DNA from: DATGSL01 sp964645585
Lineage (GTDB): Bacteria > Verrucomicrobiota > Verrucomicrobiia > Opitutales > T3Sed10-336
Direction of reading: 5' to 3'
Length of the DNA stretch: 26,149 nt
Assembly (NCBI GenBank): GCA_964645585.1
Contig: CAZYAN010000053.1
Coordinates: 1 to 26,149 of the forward strand
Of this stretch, positions 12,549 through 22,800 are shown in pieces. Positions within the stretch are counted from its first letter, which is position 1. Each line of letters starts with the position of its first letter. Under the pieces are notes generated by a model. The model saw nothing but the letters and a program-made list of their open reading frames with translations, did no database searches and had not been told where the DNA came from. The position numbers were made by a program, and so were the translations under genes.

Positions 12549-13904
12549 TTACCGCTCGCTCGGTGTCTGCTGGTCCGCCAGCAGGAGGCGGACGTCGCCT
12601 TTGCTTCTCGCGTATTCGAGGCGGCTGAGGTTGTAGCGGTAAATGGCATCGACAACGTTGTTGTTCGCGACGGCCACCCGGTTCTGCGCATCGATGATCT
12701 CCCGGTTGTCCGCCACACCCGTCTCAAATCGAACCCGCGCCAAACGAAGTTCCTCTTCCGAAAGTTGAAGTGCTTGTTCCGCCACTTCAATCTGTGCGAG
12801 GCGCGAACGCATGTCCTGCCAGGCAAGGAGCAGATCCGAAGCCGTCTCTTGCTCAATGCTCGCGAGCTCGACTTCCGTCGCCCGGATGCGCGATTCGGCA
12901 AGGTCTTTGTTCGACTCAATCCGGAAGCCGTCAAAGATCGGGAATGTCGCCGAAATGCCGACCGACCACCCTCGTTCGCGATCATCGTCAAACGCGTCGC
13001 GGCTCACATATCCGTAATCACCGAATGCCTGGATCGCCGGAAACCGTTCCCAGCCGGCCGCCCGCCGCTCCAGCCGGTTGCGCTCCAGTTGCGCTTGGGC
13101 GCGCTGATAAGCCGGCAGATCCTGCAGGACATGCTCGACCGAGACAGCCGGTCCGTCCTCCGGCAGCACCCGGTTCGCAAAAAACTCCGCCACCTCGATC
13201 GGACGCGACAAATCGACATTGAGAAGGCGCTTCAACAGCAGCTCGCTTTCGTACACGACGGTTTCCTGCTGCAGCCGCGCCTGCCGGTCGGTCGCCAATT
13301 CCACCTCCGCGCGGGTCACATCAATCCTGGTGGCGACACCCGCATCCAACTGTCCCTTCGCCAATTCGAGAAGCGCCTCGGCACGCGCAATGTTCGCTTC
13401 GATCACGGCAAATTGTTCCAAGTTCCGCAGGTGCGTCAGGTACGCCGTCGCCGCCGCGTCCAAAACTTCCTGCAACAGTCGCTGGTAATCGTGCTCGCTG
13501 ACTTCGATTCCGATTTTTGCTGCCCGGTAAGACGCGATCAGCGTCGGCTCCAGCAGCGGCACGGTCCCCGTCAGCCGGGCGTCAAACCGATTGCTCGGAG
13601 GAAAATCGACGGGGATGCCGGGAGCGTCGAACCCCCGGCCGATATTGACGAACTGGGTACGCGTCTGACTGACTTCGACACCGACCCGCGGGAAAAGCGG
13701 TGAACGCTCCCGGCGGGCCGTCACGAGCGCTTGCTCGACCGCTTCCCGATTGAGGAGGACGTCCAGGTTCTCAGCCTCGACGCGCCGAAGGACTTCTCCG
13801 AGCGTCAGGCGCTCCATCCCAGCCGGCTCCGGAGAAGCGACAGCCGCGCAAATCGAAGCCGCCGCCCCGGCCGCCAGCATTGCACAAAATCGGTGAATCG
13901 TCAT
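12549..13904 (-). CDS. TolC-family outer-membrane efflux protein
   Basis: About 451 residues from the ATG at 13904. A longer frame opens with TTG at 13922, but a promoter ends there and the ATG gives a normal signal peptide ('IHRFCAMLAAGAAASICAAV', cleavage near AVASPEP). Two OEP repeats are seen: the first from 'LTLGEVLRRVEAENLDVLLN', with the helical 'AAATAYLTHLRNLEQFAVIE' and 'QLDAGVATRIDVTRAEVELA'; the second with 'PAYQRAQAQLERNRLERRAA', 'WSVGISATFPIFDGFRIESN' and 'RFETGVADNREIIDAQNRVA', the GV(A/S)-x-D-x-x-x-A motif being diagnostic. It should form the trimeric outer-membrane tunnel of a tripartite efflux pump or type I secretion system. No inner-membrane pump or adaptor gene is adjacent. 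It lies 125 nt downstream of the exosortase gene. Confidence 0.9.
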   Translation of the reverse strand: MTIHRFCAMLAAGAAASICAAVASPEPAGMERLTLGEVLRRVEAENLDVLLNREAVEQALVTARRERSPLFPRVGVEVSQTRTQFVNIGRGFDAPGIPVDFPPSNRFDARLTGTVPLLEPTLIASYRAAKIGIEVSEHDYQRLLQEVLDAAATAYLTHLRNLEQFAVIEANIARAEALLELAKGQLDAGVATRIDVTRAEVELATDRQARLQQETVVYESELLLKRLLNVDLSRPIEVAEFFANRVLPEDGPAVSVEHVLQDLPAYQRAQAQLERNRLERRAAGWERFPAIQAFGDYGYVSRDAFDDDRERGWSVGISATFPIFDGFRIESNKDLAESRIRATEVELASIEQETASDLLLAWQDMRSRLAQIEVAEQALQLSEEELRLARVRFETGVADNREIIDAQNRVAVANNNVVDAIYRYNLSRLEYARSKGDVRLLLADQQTPSER

Positions 13905-13929
13905 CAAAGGTTCAGCGATCAAAAGACCT

Positions 13930-13958
13930 ATTCAACCGCTGATGCCGCGCAATGGCAA
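13930..13958 (-). promoter_or_regulatory. Candidate promoter of the TolC-like gene
   Basis: Minus strand TTGCCA (13958-13953, 5 of 6), 17-nt spacer, TTGAAT (13935-13930, 4 of 6). The start point would be near 13923, giving an ~18-nt leader to the ATG at 13904; this is part of the reason for choosing that start. Confidence 0.4.
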
Positions 13959-13992
13959 AACCGTTATGGTTGAATTCCACGCGGTTCAGAAA

Positions 13993-14041
13993 AACACCAA
14001 CCACCAACCACCAACCAACAACCAACAACTAATACCCAACC
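13993..14041. repeat. GT-rich heptad repeat after the exosortase stop codon
   Basis: Read on the minus strand, directly after (and partly within) the stop codon TAG of the exosortase gene, come TTGTTGG, TTGTTGG, TTGG, TGGTTGG, TGGTTGG and TGTTTTTC. On the + strand this is an ACCAACC-type run. It is the same general unit (TTRTTGG) as the repeat at 7044-7150, and again starts at the 3' end of a coding frame. It is tandem, not spacer-separated, so not CRISPR. Confidence 0.6.
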
Positions 14042-15183
14042 GCATCGGCGTCGCCGTCCGGATCGTTCCAGTCGATATCGTCCGCGTCAAAGTGCAATCG
14101 CAGGTGAAACAGCGGCAGAAGCGCGATCAACCCGAGACAGGTCAGCCCAAGGACCGCGTACCCCGCCACATCGTGCACCATCCCGCCGATCGCCTCCGCG
14201 CCATACCGATACGCCCAGCTCGTCAGGAAAAGGCTGCGCAGCAAATTGGTGAATACCGCCAGCCCCATCGCCGCGACGATCAGCAGTACCTTTTTCCAGA
14301 AGCGATCGAGAAAGACCGCGCCGAGGAACGAGCCGGCGAAAAGGCAAGCCGTTAGGGACCGGATACCGGAACACGCTTCGGCCACGCCGACCTCGCTGCC
14401 GTTGGGAAGCATCAGGACGTTGCCGCGCTGCTCCAGCGGGAAGCCTCCCATTTCGAAGACGAAGAAGACGACGACCGTCACTTTCTTCAACAGGAACACG
14501 CTCAGGTTCTTTTCAACGACCGACGTCAGCGGAGCCGAAATCGTCCAAATAAAAGCGATAAAAATGAAGGTGGCGGCCAGTTGCACGCGCCGGTCACGCC
14601 ACAGCGCTTTCCACCAGCCTCCCGACCGGTTTTCGCCGACGACCCCGCCGGGAGCATTAAAGAAGATCAGCGGAAGGAGGATGCAGCCAAAACCGAGCGC
14701 GATCGACAGCGAGCCGGGATTCGACGGGCCCGCCCCCGCGCGAATCAGCGCGCCTGCAAAAAAGAGCAAAAGTCCGCCGATCAGCATGGCGAAGGCGCCC
14801 GCGCGAAGGACGACCTCGAGCCAACCCGGCAGAAACGAGCGCGGCGTTTCGGCCGCCCCCGCGCCTTCACCGTCCCCGCGGATCAGCGAGACGATCTTCT
14901 CCCAGCGGTCGAACAAGACGTAGCCGACAAAGAGCGGGACGAGGAAACCGAACGAGTAGTCATCCCTCGTGTTCCACCAGTGCCACTGGTCCCAGATTAC
15001 AAAGAGCATGAATCCTCCCGCCAGCAGGAAGGCGAAGCGGAGCGTGTCCGGGAACTCTTTGAATGTTTGCGTGATGGAGGGTGAGGCCATGGTGGTCGAA
15101 TCGTTCAGATCGCGTGTCGAATGAGTGAGCATGGAACGGGGCGCGCCGTCAATCGGGAACCGAGAATGCACGGGTGGTTGCAC
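14029..15183 (-). CDS. Exosortase / archaeosortase-family transpeptidase
   Basis: Up to 384 residues (GTG at 15183; ATG codons at 15132 and 15090 are alternatives, the last giving a short N-terminal tail before the first helix, as usual). Multi-pass membrane protein with about eight hydrophobic segments. All three family catalytic residues are present: Cys271 in 'VAEACSGIRSL', Arg316 in 'NLLRSLFLTSWA' and His337 in 'MVHDVAGYAVLG'. Exosortases cleave the C-terminal PEP-CTERM-like tails of secreted proteins and join the proteins to an unknown, often exopolysaccharide-linked, acceptor. The C terminus is a hydrophilic acidic tail (DADDIDWNDPDGDADAVGY). It lies 54 nt downstream of the HtrA-like gene, same strand. 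No EpsI domain is fused, and no PEP-CTERM-type substrate is encoded in the window. Confidence 0.9.
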   Translation of the reverse strand: MQPPVHSRFPIDGAPRSMLTHSTRDLNDSTTMASPSITQTFKEFPDTLRFAFLLAGGFMLFVIWDQWHWWNTRDDYSFGFLVPLFVGYVLFDRWEKIVSLIRGDGEGAGAAETPRSFLPGWLEVVLRAGAFAMLIGGLLLFFAGALIRAGAGPSNPGSLSIALGFGCILLPLIFFNAPGGVVGENRSGGWWKALWRDRRVQLAATFIFIAFIWTISAPLTSVVEKNLSVFLLKKVTVVVFFVFEMGGFPLEQRGNVLMLPNGSEVGVAEACSGIRSLTACLFAGSFLGAVFLDRFWKKVLLIVAAMGLAVFTNLLRSLFLTSWAYRYGAEAIGGMVHDVAGYAVLGLTCLGLIALLPLFHLRLHFDADDIDWNDPDGDADAVGY

Positions 15184-15237
15184 CGCCCCGAAGAAGCGCG
15201 GCCGGGCCCGCCGCTCGTTGAACTTTTCTGAGCGGCG

Positions 15238-16608
15238 TCACGGTTTCAGGACGAGAAACGAGGTGGAGTGGTCGCGCGATATCTCCATGAGGAGGGGATC
15301 CTTTTCTTTAAGAGACTCTTCATAAATCGCCTGAAAATCCTCCAAACTGCCGATCGGTTCCCGATTGACCTTCAGAATAACATCTCCCGGCTGAAGGCGC
15401 GCGTCCGCGGCCGGATACGCGCGCTGCAATCCGAGAACGATAAACCCGCCATCGTCCGCCAGCTTCTGTTCCCGCGCATACGCCCGCGACACTTTCCTCA
15501 CGCTGAGTCCCCATTTGGCGAAAACCCACTCCTCCCCTACCCGGCTCTCGAGGCGTTCCGTCGTCACTTGAACCGGAAACTCCTCCCCGCCGCGCCGCAC
15601 TTGAAATGTCAGGACTTCGCCGACCGGAGCGCTCGCGATGGCCTTCCGGATCGGCGGCAATTGCTCGGGAAACCGGCCGTCCAGCGGCGCGCCATCCAGG
15701 GACAGAAGAACATCCCCGGCCCGCACACCGGCCTTCTCCGCCGGCGAACCCGGATCGACACTGTCGACCAGGACACCTTGGTTCGCCCCGATCGCGTAAA
15801 AGCGTTCGAGATCCTGCAATGGACCCGAGACGATACCGACGTAGCTGCGCTCGACCTCACCGTGCTCCATCAGCGCCTGGACAACCGAGCGAGCCGTGCT
15901 CGAAGGGACCGCAAAACCGAGATTGTTGGCGCCGAGATAACTCCGCGTATTGATCCCAATGACGCGCCCGTCGCTCGTCACGAGAGGCCCGCCGCTGTTC
16001 CCGGGATTGATCGCCGCATCGGTTTGAAGCCAAGTGTTGAAAAAGCCGGTCTCATAGCCGCGGACGCCGTCAGCCCCTTCGAAGTAACGGTTGGTGTTGG
16101 AGATAATCCCGCGGGACACCGTGCGCGACAGTCCGTTTGGCGTGCCGACCGCGAAAACGGTTTGACCCGGGAAAAGTTTGTCCGAATCGCCAAATTTCGC
16201 CGTAGCAAATTGCAGGCCCCGCTCCCGCACGTCCTCCATGTCCAGCTGAATCAACGCGAGATCGGTCCAATGGTCCCACCCGACAAAGCGGGCGTCGACC
16301 CGCTCGAGGTTCGCGAGCGTGACGGAAATATCGACCGCCTTCGGACTGACCACATGGGCGTTTGTCAGAATGTGTCCCTCTTTAGTCAGAATCACGCCCG
16401 AGCCGATCCCGGAAATCATCTGTTCGCGGCCATTGTGAAAGGTCCGCTCGCGCACATCGATTCGCACGACCGCGTTGAGCAGATTGACGAATTCCTTTCG
16501 CCTCGCCGAATGATCGAGAGTCGATGTCGACTGGCAGCCAGCCGCCAGCAGCACGGCGGCAAAGCCCGCGGTGATCAGGCGCAAAAGGCGTGAATGAAGC
16601 TGATTCAT
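15238..16608 (-). CDS. HtrA/Deg-like S1C serine protease lipoprotein with two PDZ domains
   Basis: 456 residues from the ATG at 16608, chosen over a frame opening at 16668 because it gives a proper lipoprotein signal ('LITAGFAAVLLAAGC', lipid-modified Cys25). The trypsin-like domain (about 45-260) has the full triad: His85 in 'LTNAHVV', Asp116 in 'HWTDLALIQLD' and Ser205 in 'INPGNSGGPLV'. PDZ1 is about 265-360 ('YVGIVSGPL...GVLVDSVDPGSPAEKAGVRAGDV', in two motifs); PDZ2 is about 375-450 ('QRAYPAADARLQPGDVILKV'). Expected role: envelope protein quality control or regulated proteolysis, tethered to a membrane instead of soluble like DegP. It sits immediately upstream of the exosortase gene and may be co-transcribed. 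No clear Shine-Dalgarno site. Confidence 0.93.
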   Translation of the reverse strand: MNQLHSRLLRLITAGFAAVLLAAGCQSTSTLDHSARRKEFVNLLNAVVRIDVRERTFHNGREQMISGIGSGVILTKEGHILTNAHVVSPKAVDISVTLANLERVDARFVGWDHWTDLALIQLDMEDVRERGLQFATAKFGDSDKLFPGQTVFAVGTPNGLSRTVSRGIISNTNRYFEGADGVRGYETGFFNTWLQTDAAINPGNSGGPLVTSDGRVIGINTRSYLGANNLGFAVPSSTARSVVQALMEHGEVERSYVGIVSGPLQDLERFYAIGANQGVLVDSVDPGSPAEKAGVRAGDVLLSLDGAPLDGRFPEQLPPIRKAIASAPVGEVLTFQVRRGGEEFPVQVTTERLESRVGEEWVFAKWGLSVRKVSRAYAREQKLADDGGFIVLGLQRAYPAADARLQPGDVILKVNREPIGSLEDFQAIYEESLKEKDPLLMEISRDHSTSFLVLKP

Positions 16609-16890
16609 ACGTAAACAAAACATAGCGCGGGAAATCGGTCGCCGAAGTTTGATGACAACGTCTTCCACAAAGAGTTGCGAACGAAAAAGCCTTGGACCTG
16701 AACGGAATTGACGCCGCCAGTTTCACAGCGGACCGAAAGCCCGCTTCCAGCCGGAATGGAGTCGATCAGAGTCTGCAAGCCGCTGCCACGTTTTGTAATG
16801 TCAGCGCCCTTCGCTTCCAGGCCGCGTGCCAGCAAATTCGAAGGAGATCCGCTCAGTCAGAAACTTCTCACTCGTTTCGATCGTCCCGTT

Positions 16891-19800
16891 TCATAGCTCG
16901 ATTTCCGCTTCCAGGCGAACAAAGATTTCGCCCGCCGAGCCAGGGTTCACAATAACGGTGATCGTTTCCATACCGTCACCGGTCTCCATCGGCGCGCTGA
17001 TCGACTCGATCGACGGCGACGTTCGGCTCCAGTTCGAAAGGTCATGGCTCACCGAAGGATAATAGGCGACACCAGTCTGATTCATCGGTCTCTCAAAGCG
17101 AAAATGCAGCCGCGACCCGACCCGGTCCAGCGCGACCGGAAGCCGTTCCCGGTCCGGTTTCAGCGGATCGAGTCCGAACGCGAACTCGAAGCCGTTTACG
17201 ACCCCGTCCCCGTCCGGATCCGCTTCCAATCCGGCAATCGCGTCATTGCCCGCCGCGTCGCCAAACCGCGAGATCCGCCACTGCGCGAAATCAGCCGCCA
17301 GCGCAACCGAATCGATCGTGAACCAATCCGACCGGATCGGAAAAATTCCGCCAGCCGTTACCGGAAATCCGGCCAACGCGGAAACAGCCGTCACATCCGA
17401 GGGCGATTCGATGCTCGTCTGGAAGGTTTGCCCGGCTGCCGCGCCACCTCCGGCGCGGTAGGCGACAAGCCAGTGGACCGGTCCGTCCTCTGAGACAACC
17501 ATTCCATTGTCCATTTCTACCACGACGGTTCCGTTGTCGGCGCCATACGCGGCTCCCGGCTTGCTCAATCTCGCGTCCGCGGGCGTCACCGTGCCGCTGC
17601 CGTCGCTGTCTCGATAGACGTCGATCGATTGGACGCCTTGGACATCGTCCAAAGTCCCCGCCGCGGCGAAGATCAAGCGTGCAACCTTGACGTCCTCCCC
17701 GATCGCCTGGACAGAGAACGGCAGCACGGCGGTTTTGTGGTCAAATGCAATGCTTCGATCAATCGGAGAACTCCCATCCGTGCGCTCGATCAGGAATCCC
17801 CGCGAAACCGATCCTTGGCCGAACGCCGAGGTGCTTCCATCCGGCGCTGTGACCGTGGCTGTGATCTGGGCGAGCGGCGCCGGAGGCAGCCCCGTGATCT
17901 CCCACGCGCCGCCGGCGGGAACTTCACCTTCACCCAGAAAAACCTCCCCTTGCAATCCGGCGTCGGAAAAAAGCTGCACCACGCTTCCTGCGGGCGCGGA
18001 CGCGGAATCGACTTCTCCGGTCGCCACACTGCCGGAAACCTGCACGGCCGTCGGCGGCGGTATTTCGTCATTGCCGAGATTCGCGGTCTGAATCCCGCCG
18101 AGTCCATTCGCGTAAATGGCGTTATAGAGAATACTGTTTCCCGTCGACCCGGTGTCCGAAACCCGAACGCCAAACCCCAAATTCTGACTGATCGTATTCG
18201 GCGCCGGCGACCAGACCGGACCCGATGCGGTCGGCACATCCGCGCGGCCTCCCACGAGCGTCCCCGCCGCCTGATCGATCAGCGCGATCCCATGCTGCTC
18301 GTTCGGCCGCGCCATGCCGTCGGGAGTCTCTCCGATAAAGTTGTGCTGAATCCGGTTTCCCCAGGCATTGGGGCCGACAATCACAATCCCGCTCCCGGCA
18401 TGGGCGACAATCGTATTGCCGCCAGCCGGGCTGTTAGAACCGACGAGATTTGACGAACCGCCTTCGATCAGAACACCGTGGTCGCGTCCGCCTTCAATCA
18501 TGTTTCCCGCGATCCTGTTGCCCGAACCTCCGATCACAACGATATTGGCCGTGCCGCCATCGCCGGTGATTCCGGCTGAAGTAAACGCGTTACGTCTCCT
18601 TCGCGTCCCGTCCCCGATCACACAATCTTCCGCATCGAGCAGAACAAGGTTCGCCGGCCACGGGGTCCAGCTGAGGTAACCGGCTTCGGTCGCGTACAAT
18701 TCCACCCCGGTGCATCCGTCAATGTAAACCGGAACCGGAACTGCATCGAACATATTTCGCATGTTCCACTCTTCGCCGAACTGATGCCTGTCGCTGTCGC
18801 CGGTCACGAGGAGTCCGACTGAAGGCGGCACTTCCGTCAGCGGCGGCACCGGGTCCTGGCTCGAAATCGAACCAATGATCACATTATTCATAAACCGGTT
18901 CCGCGCGGCCGGATGCGAGAGCGGCGTCGAATCGATTTTGATTCCGACTTGCTCCACGTTAAAGATATTCGCGTCCCCGTACCAGCCCATTCCGCTCAGA
19001 TAAAAACCCCGCACCGGCGGGCTGGTTCCGCCGATGTCATTGACCTCCGCCCCGCCGGTGATCAGTAAACCGACCGGTCCGGTCAGGCGGTTGCTCGCGA
19101 TGATATTCGGCAGAACGCGATCGCCGTTCGCGTCGACCGAGCCCCCGGCGCCATCGATGACGATACCGGCCGCGGCGCCGGAAAAATCGTTGGTAAGCAG
19201 GTCCATCGAAATACCAAAACTCGACCGCCCGATTGTCGGCCCTGGCACCCCGATGCGATTGCCGCGGGCGCCGCTGTACAGATAGACGCCGGTTCCCGCC
19301 CAATCACTGTCATGAAGCGGTGCACCGGCCTCCCACACCGTTTGACAGCCGGCCACGACGTTGCCGATCGTCGCCGCATCCCGAATCAGGATCCCGGCCC
19401 CGGCCACATTCTCGATCTGAATTCGATCCGCGAAGACCGGCTCCCCGATTCGATTGTGACTCGCTCCGCCGCGGAGTTCGATTCCGTTGCCGGCGGTCGC
19501 GGAAGGAGGTGCCTCACCGGCGATCGCCACCGTACCGATGTCACGGATGATGGTCCGATGCACCAAGTTTTGTTCGGTGCCGACTCCCTCCATGACGATT
19601 CCGTTCTCCAAGTCGTATTGGAGCACATTGGGCATCGTCAGGTCATTGAAGCTGTTGTGAAATTCGGGCGCGGTGATTGCATTTCCAGTTGCTCCACCGC
19701 TCAGCCGAATGCTGCTTCCTTTGTTCGGCGCGGGCGGCGGTGACGTATAAATCTCGGGATCGTAGAAATAAAGCTGCTCACCGCTAAGAATCGTCGCGAT

Positions 19801-22800
19801 GACATTCTCATGGGCGTTGTCGACGAGGATCCCGTCTCCCTCGTTGGCAGCGATGTTCAGCGTCGATACGGAATTATGACTCGCTCCATCGGCCAAGATC
19901 AGTCCAGGACCTCCGTTAAAGTAAATTAACCCCGGAATCACTCCGCCCGCCGGACTTTCCCGATAGGTTTTTCCGACCTGATTATATGACGTACCCGGTC
20001 CTCGAATACAAACTCCGCCGAGCGTGTTATTCATCACATGACGGATTCCCCACGTATTGAAGCTCGCGCCGTTTTCGATCAGCAGCCCAAACCCGGCATT
20101 CTCGCGGTAGATTTCTTGAACGGCGAAGAGAGCCTCGGGATCATCAAACCCCGCCTGAGCGATTGCCTGGTTGTAGCGTACACCGGCACCCGAAAGGCGC
20201 ACTCCGCTGGCGGCTGAGCGAAGCACCTCGACTTGAAAGAAGCGGTTCAGCTCCGCTTCGCCTTCGAGGAAAATGCCGTGACCGCCGGAGTCGGTTATAC
20301 TCGCTGTCCCGATGGTATTCCCATCTGACCCGCCCGTGAAATGCACACTGTGGCCGCCCGCATTTTCGATCGTCACCTGCGAGAAAGAATTTCCGTTTGA
20401 ATCTCCGTCAACAAGGATGCCGGACCCGCAGTTCGAAACTTTCAGATTCACGAAAGCGGCGCCGTCAGTGCCATCCGTCGCATGCACCGCCGGCCCGCTC
20501 GCATTGAGGATAACCGCGTCATGCACCGCAATCCCGTCCGCGCCGGAAAGCCGCAATCCTGTCGACGCCGCGCTCGCATCCAGCGGAACGTTGCGAAACC
20601 GAATCGTGTCCCAGGGACCGAGGCTCGGCAGATCGGAGTCGATTGTCAGGACGCCAAGCGAGGAGCTGACCAGGATGGTGTCGATCTGCGACGGCCCCCC
20701 GACCCGGCCGAGGACGTCGATCAAACCAGTCACATGATCGATATCGAGATCGCGCCGCGGACAGTCGCCTTGGATCTCGCAATCCAAATGCCGCTCCAGC
20801 ATGACGCCGCGATTGCCGTTCGCGATCAGAATCGCTTCCCGCAAACTCATCTCTCCGTCCTCCGCGACGATGTCGGCCGCGGTGGTTACGTGGATTTCAA
20901 CGCCATTGACGACATCGTCGGGCGGCGCCTGCGTCGGTGTTTGGACCGTGAAAGAAACGGCGGCTGTTTCACGTTCTCCCGTTTTCACCTTCACCGTGTG
21001 CTCGCCGACGCTGAGCGTACTTCCCGGCGAAAAAACCAATACAAGGCGGTCGGGCGTCTGGACGGTCGGCCGCATTTCCCGAAAGTCATCGATGATCGCA
21101 ATGCTGTGCGGCTGGAAATTTTCCCCTCGCAGCGAAATGTTGTTATAATAGAAGATCACCGCGGGTTCGACAGCCGTTAACGCGGGCGGCGGAACGTATT
21201 CAAATATCTCCCGGCTGACCGCCAGCCCGGACGCCGTTTCGATGCAGAAATGGGCGCCTTCCGGAAAAGTCGCGCCGAAATCCAGAGGTATGCGCACCTC
21301 GATCTGGTTCTCGTGGCGGCGGACGACTTCGAGCTCGATCCGCGCCGTCGGCGGCTCCGGATGATCCGGATCCGTCGATGTTGCCGGAAAGGTGCAGAGG
21401 CTGACCTCGATGTCTTCATTTTCATGATCCTCATAGGGCCACAGCGGAAAGCCAAAACCGTGACCGCTCAGGCGGACCGTTTCTCCACCTTGTCCGCGTC
21501 CCGGGGAGAACGAGCGGATCTCCGGAACGAACGGGTTCCGCACCGCGACCAGCGTTCGCTCGACAGCAAACGTGTCGATATCCATCAAGCCCGCCGCCCG
21601 CTCCAGCGCCTGTTCCGCTGTGCTGATTTTCCCGGAGATATCGAATATCTTGAGCAGAGTTTTCCCCACTCCCTGCACAAGTTGTGAAGCAGCATTCTCA
21701 GCACCGTCTTTCAGCAGTCGCCTCGCCAGTTTTTGACGGACGACTTTCTGCGCGGATTGAAGCGCCTCCATCACAAGGTCAAAGGTTACCCCTTCCGTCT
21801 CATTGTAGACCGCGAGCGTTTTCGAGACGCTTGTGAAGGTTCCCTGCGCAATATCGACAACGGCGCTTTTGCCTAGGAAGTCCTGCACATCGACCGCCAC
21901 GGACACGACATCAAACGCGGCAACGACAACATTCGTCGCCAGCGCGGACGCCCACTGCCCGTTCGGATCGATCTCATCCAGCAGGGCAACCTGGTTCGTC
22001 GCCTCGAGCAGCGCGGTCGTTCCATACCAGAGATTGCCCGAATACGCCTGGACGACATACACACCCGGCGTCTCCCGGTCGAAGAGGAAGTCGTTCGGTC
22101 CGAGACGCGGGTCATCGAAGGGGTTGACGGTTTTGACGAGAAAATCGCCAATCCGTCCAAAGATATCGAGCTGCGCCGACGCAAGTTTCGCCCGCACATG
22201 ACCGCCGGCAAGCGGACGGGCATCGAAAAACTCGAGCGGGTCGTCCGGGGAAAGATCGTTGAGTGACGATAGCCCGCCGGGAATCGAGCGCGGATGGATT
22301 TCGTAAATTTCCACGATCCAGTCGACCGGATTCAGTCCGCCTTCCACCGTGTCCAGGGTCAGTAAATGCGCGTTCGGAACGTCCTCGGATTTTAAAACAG
22401 CGCTGAGATTTCGCGGCTTCAATTCCAAACGCGCCTCGGTGTAAATTGACTGCGGATTCAACGGCTGCAGGGTCAACCCCCGCGTATCAGGCGGCGGCAA
22501 ATCCGCGCGCGTCTCCCGGCGCGGCTCCGCTGTCGCGGCCGGGATCGGCAACGGGAGCGACTCCATGGCCGTCTCAATAACATCCCGCAGCGCCGTTTCA
22601 ACCCGCGCGTCATTCAGATAAGGAATCCCCGCTCCCACAGCCGCGGCGATCGCCTGCTCGAGCGCCGTCACTTCCGGGAGCTCCGCAAGCAGATGGCGAA
22701 TAGCCTCCGCCCGGCTCGTCTCCCGGTTCCCAAGAAAGGGACTCAGGAACGGCAGAGCCCGCGCCGTGCTGGAGAGAGAAATCGTCACCTCGGCGTCGGA

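Noticed and set aside
12318..13703. Long + strand open frame (461 codons) opposite the TolC-like gene
   Set aside because: Antisense to recognised TolC repeats and overlapping the end of the AHSA1 gene; composition is that of a mirror frame.
15268..16593. Long + strand open frame (441 codons) opposite the HtrA-like gene
   Set aside because: Antisense to a protease with an intact catalytic triad; no motif of its own.
16605..16835. 76-codon frame just upstream of the HtrA-like gene, overlapping its ATG by ATGA
   Set aside because: The overlap is suggestive, but it starts with TTG without a Shine-Dalgarno site, has no recognisable similarity, and the ATGA can arise by chance.
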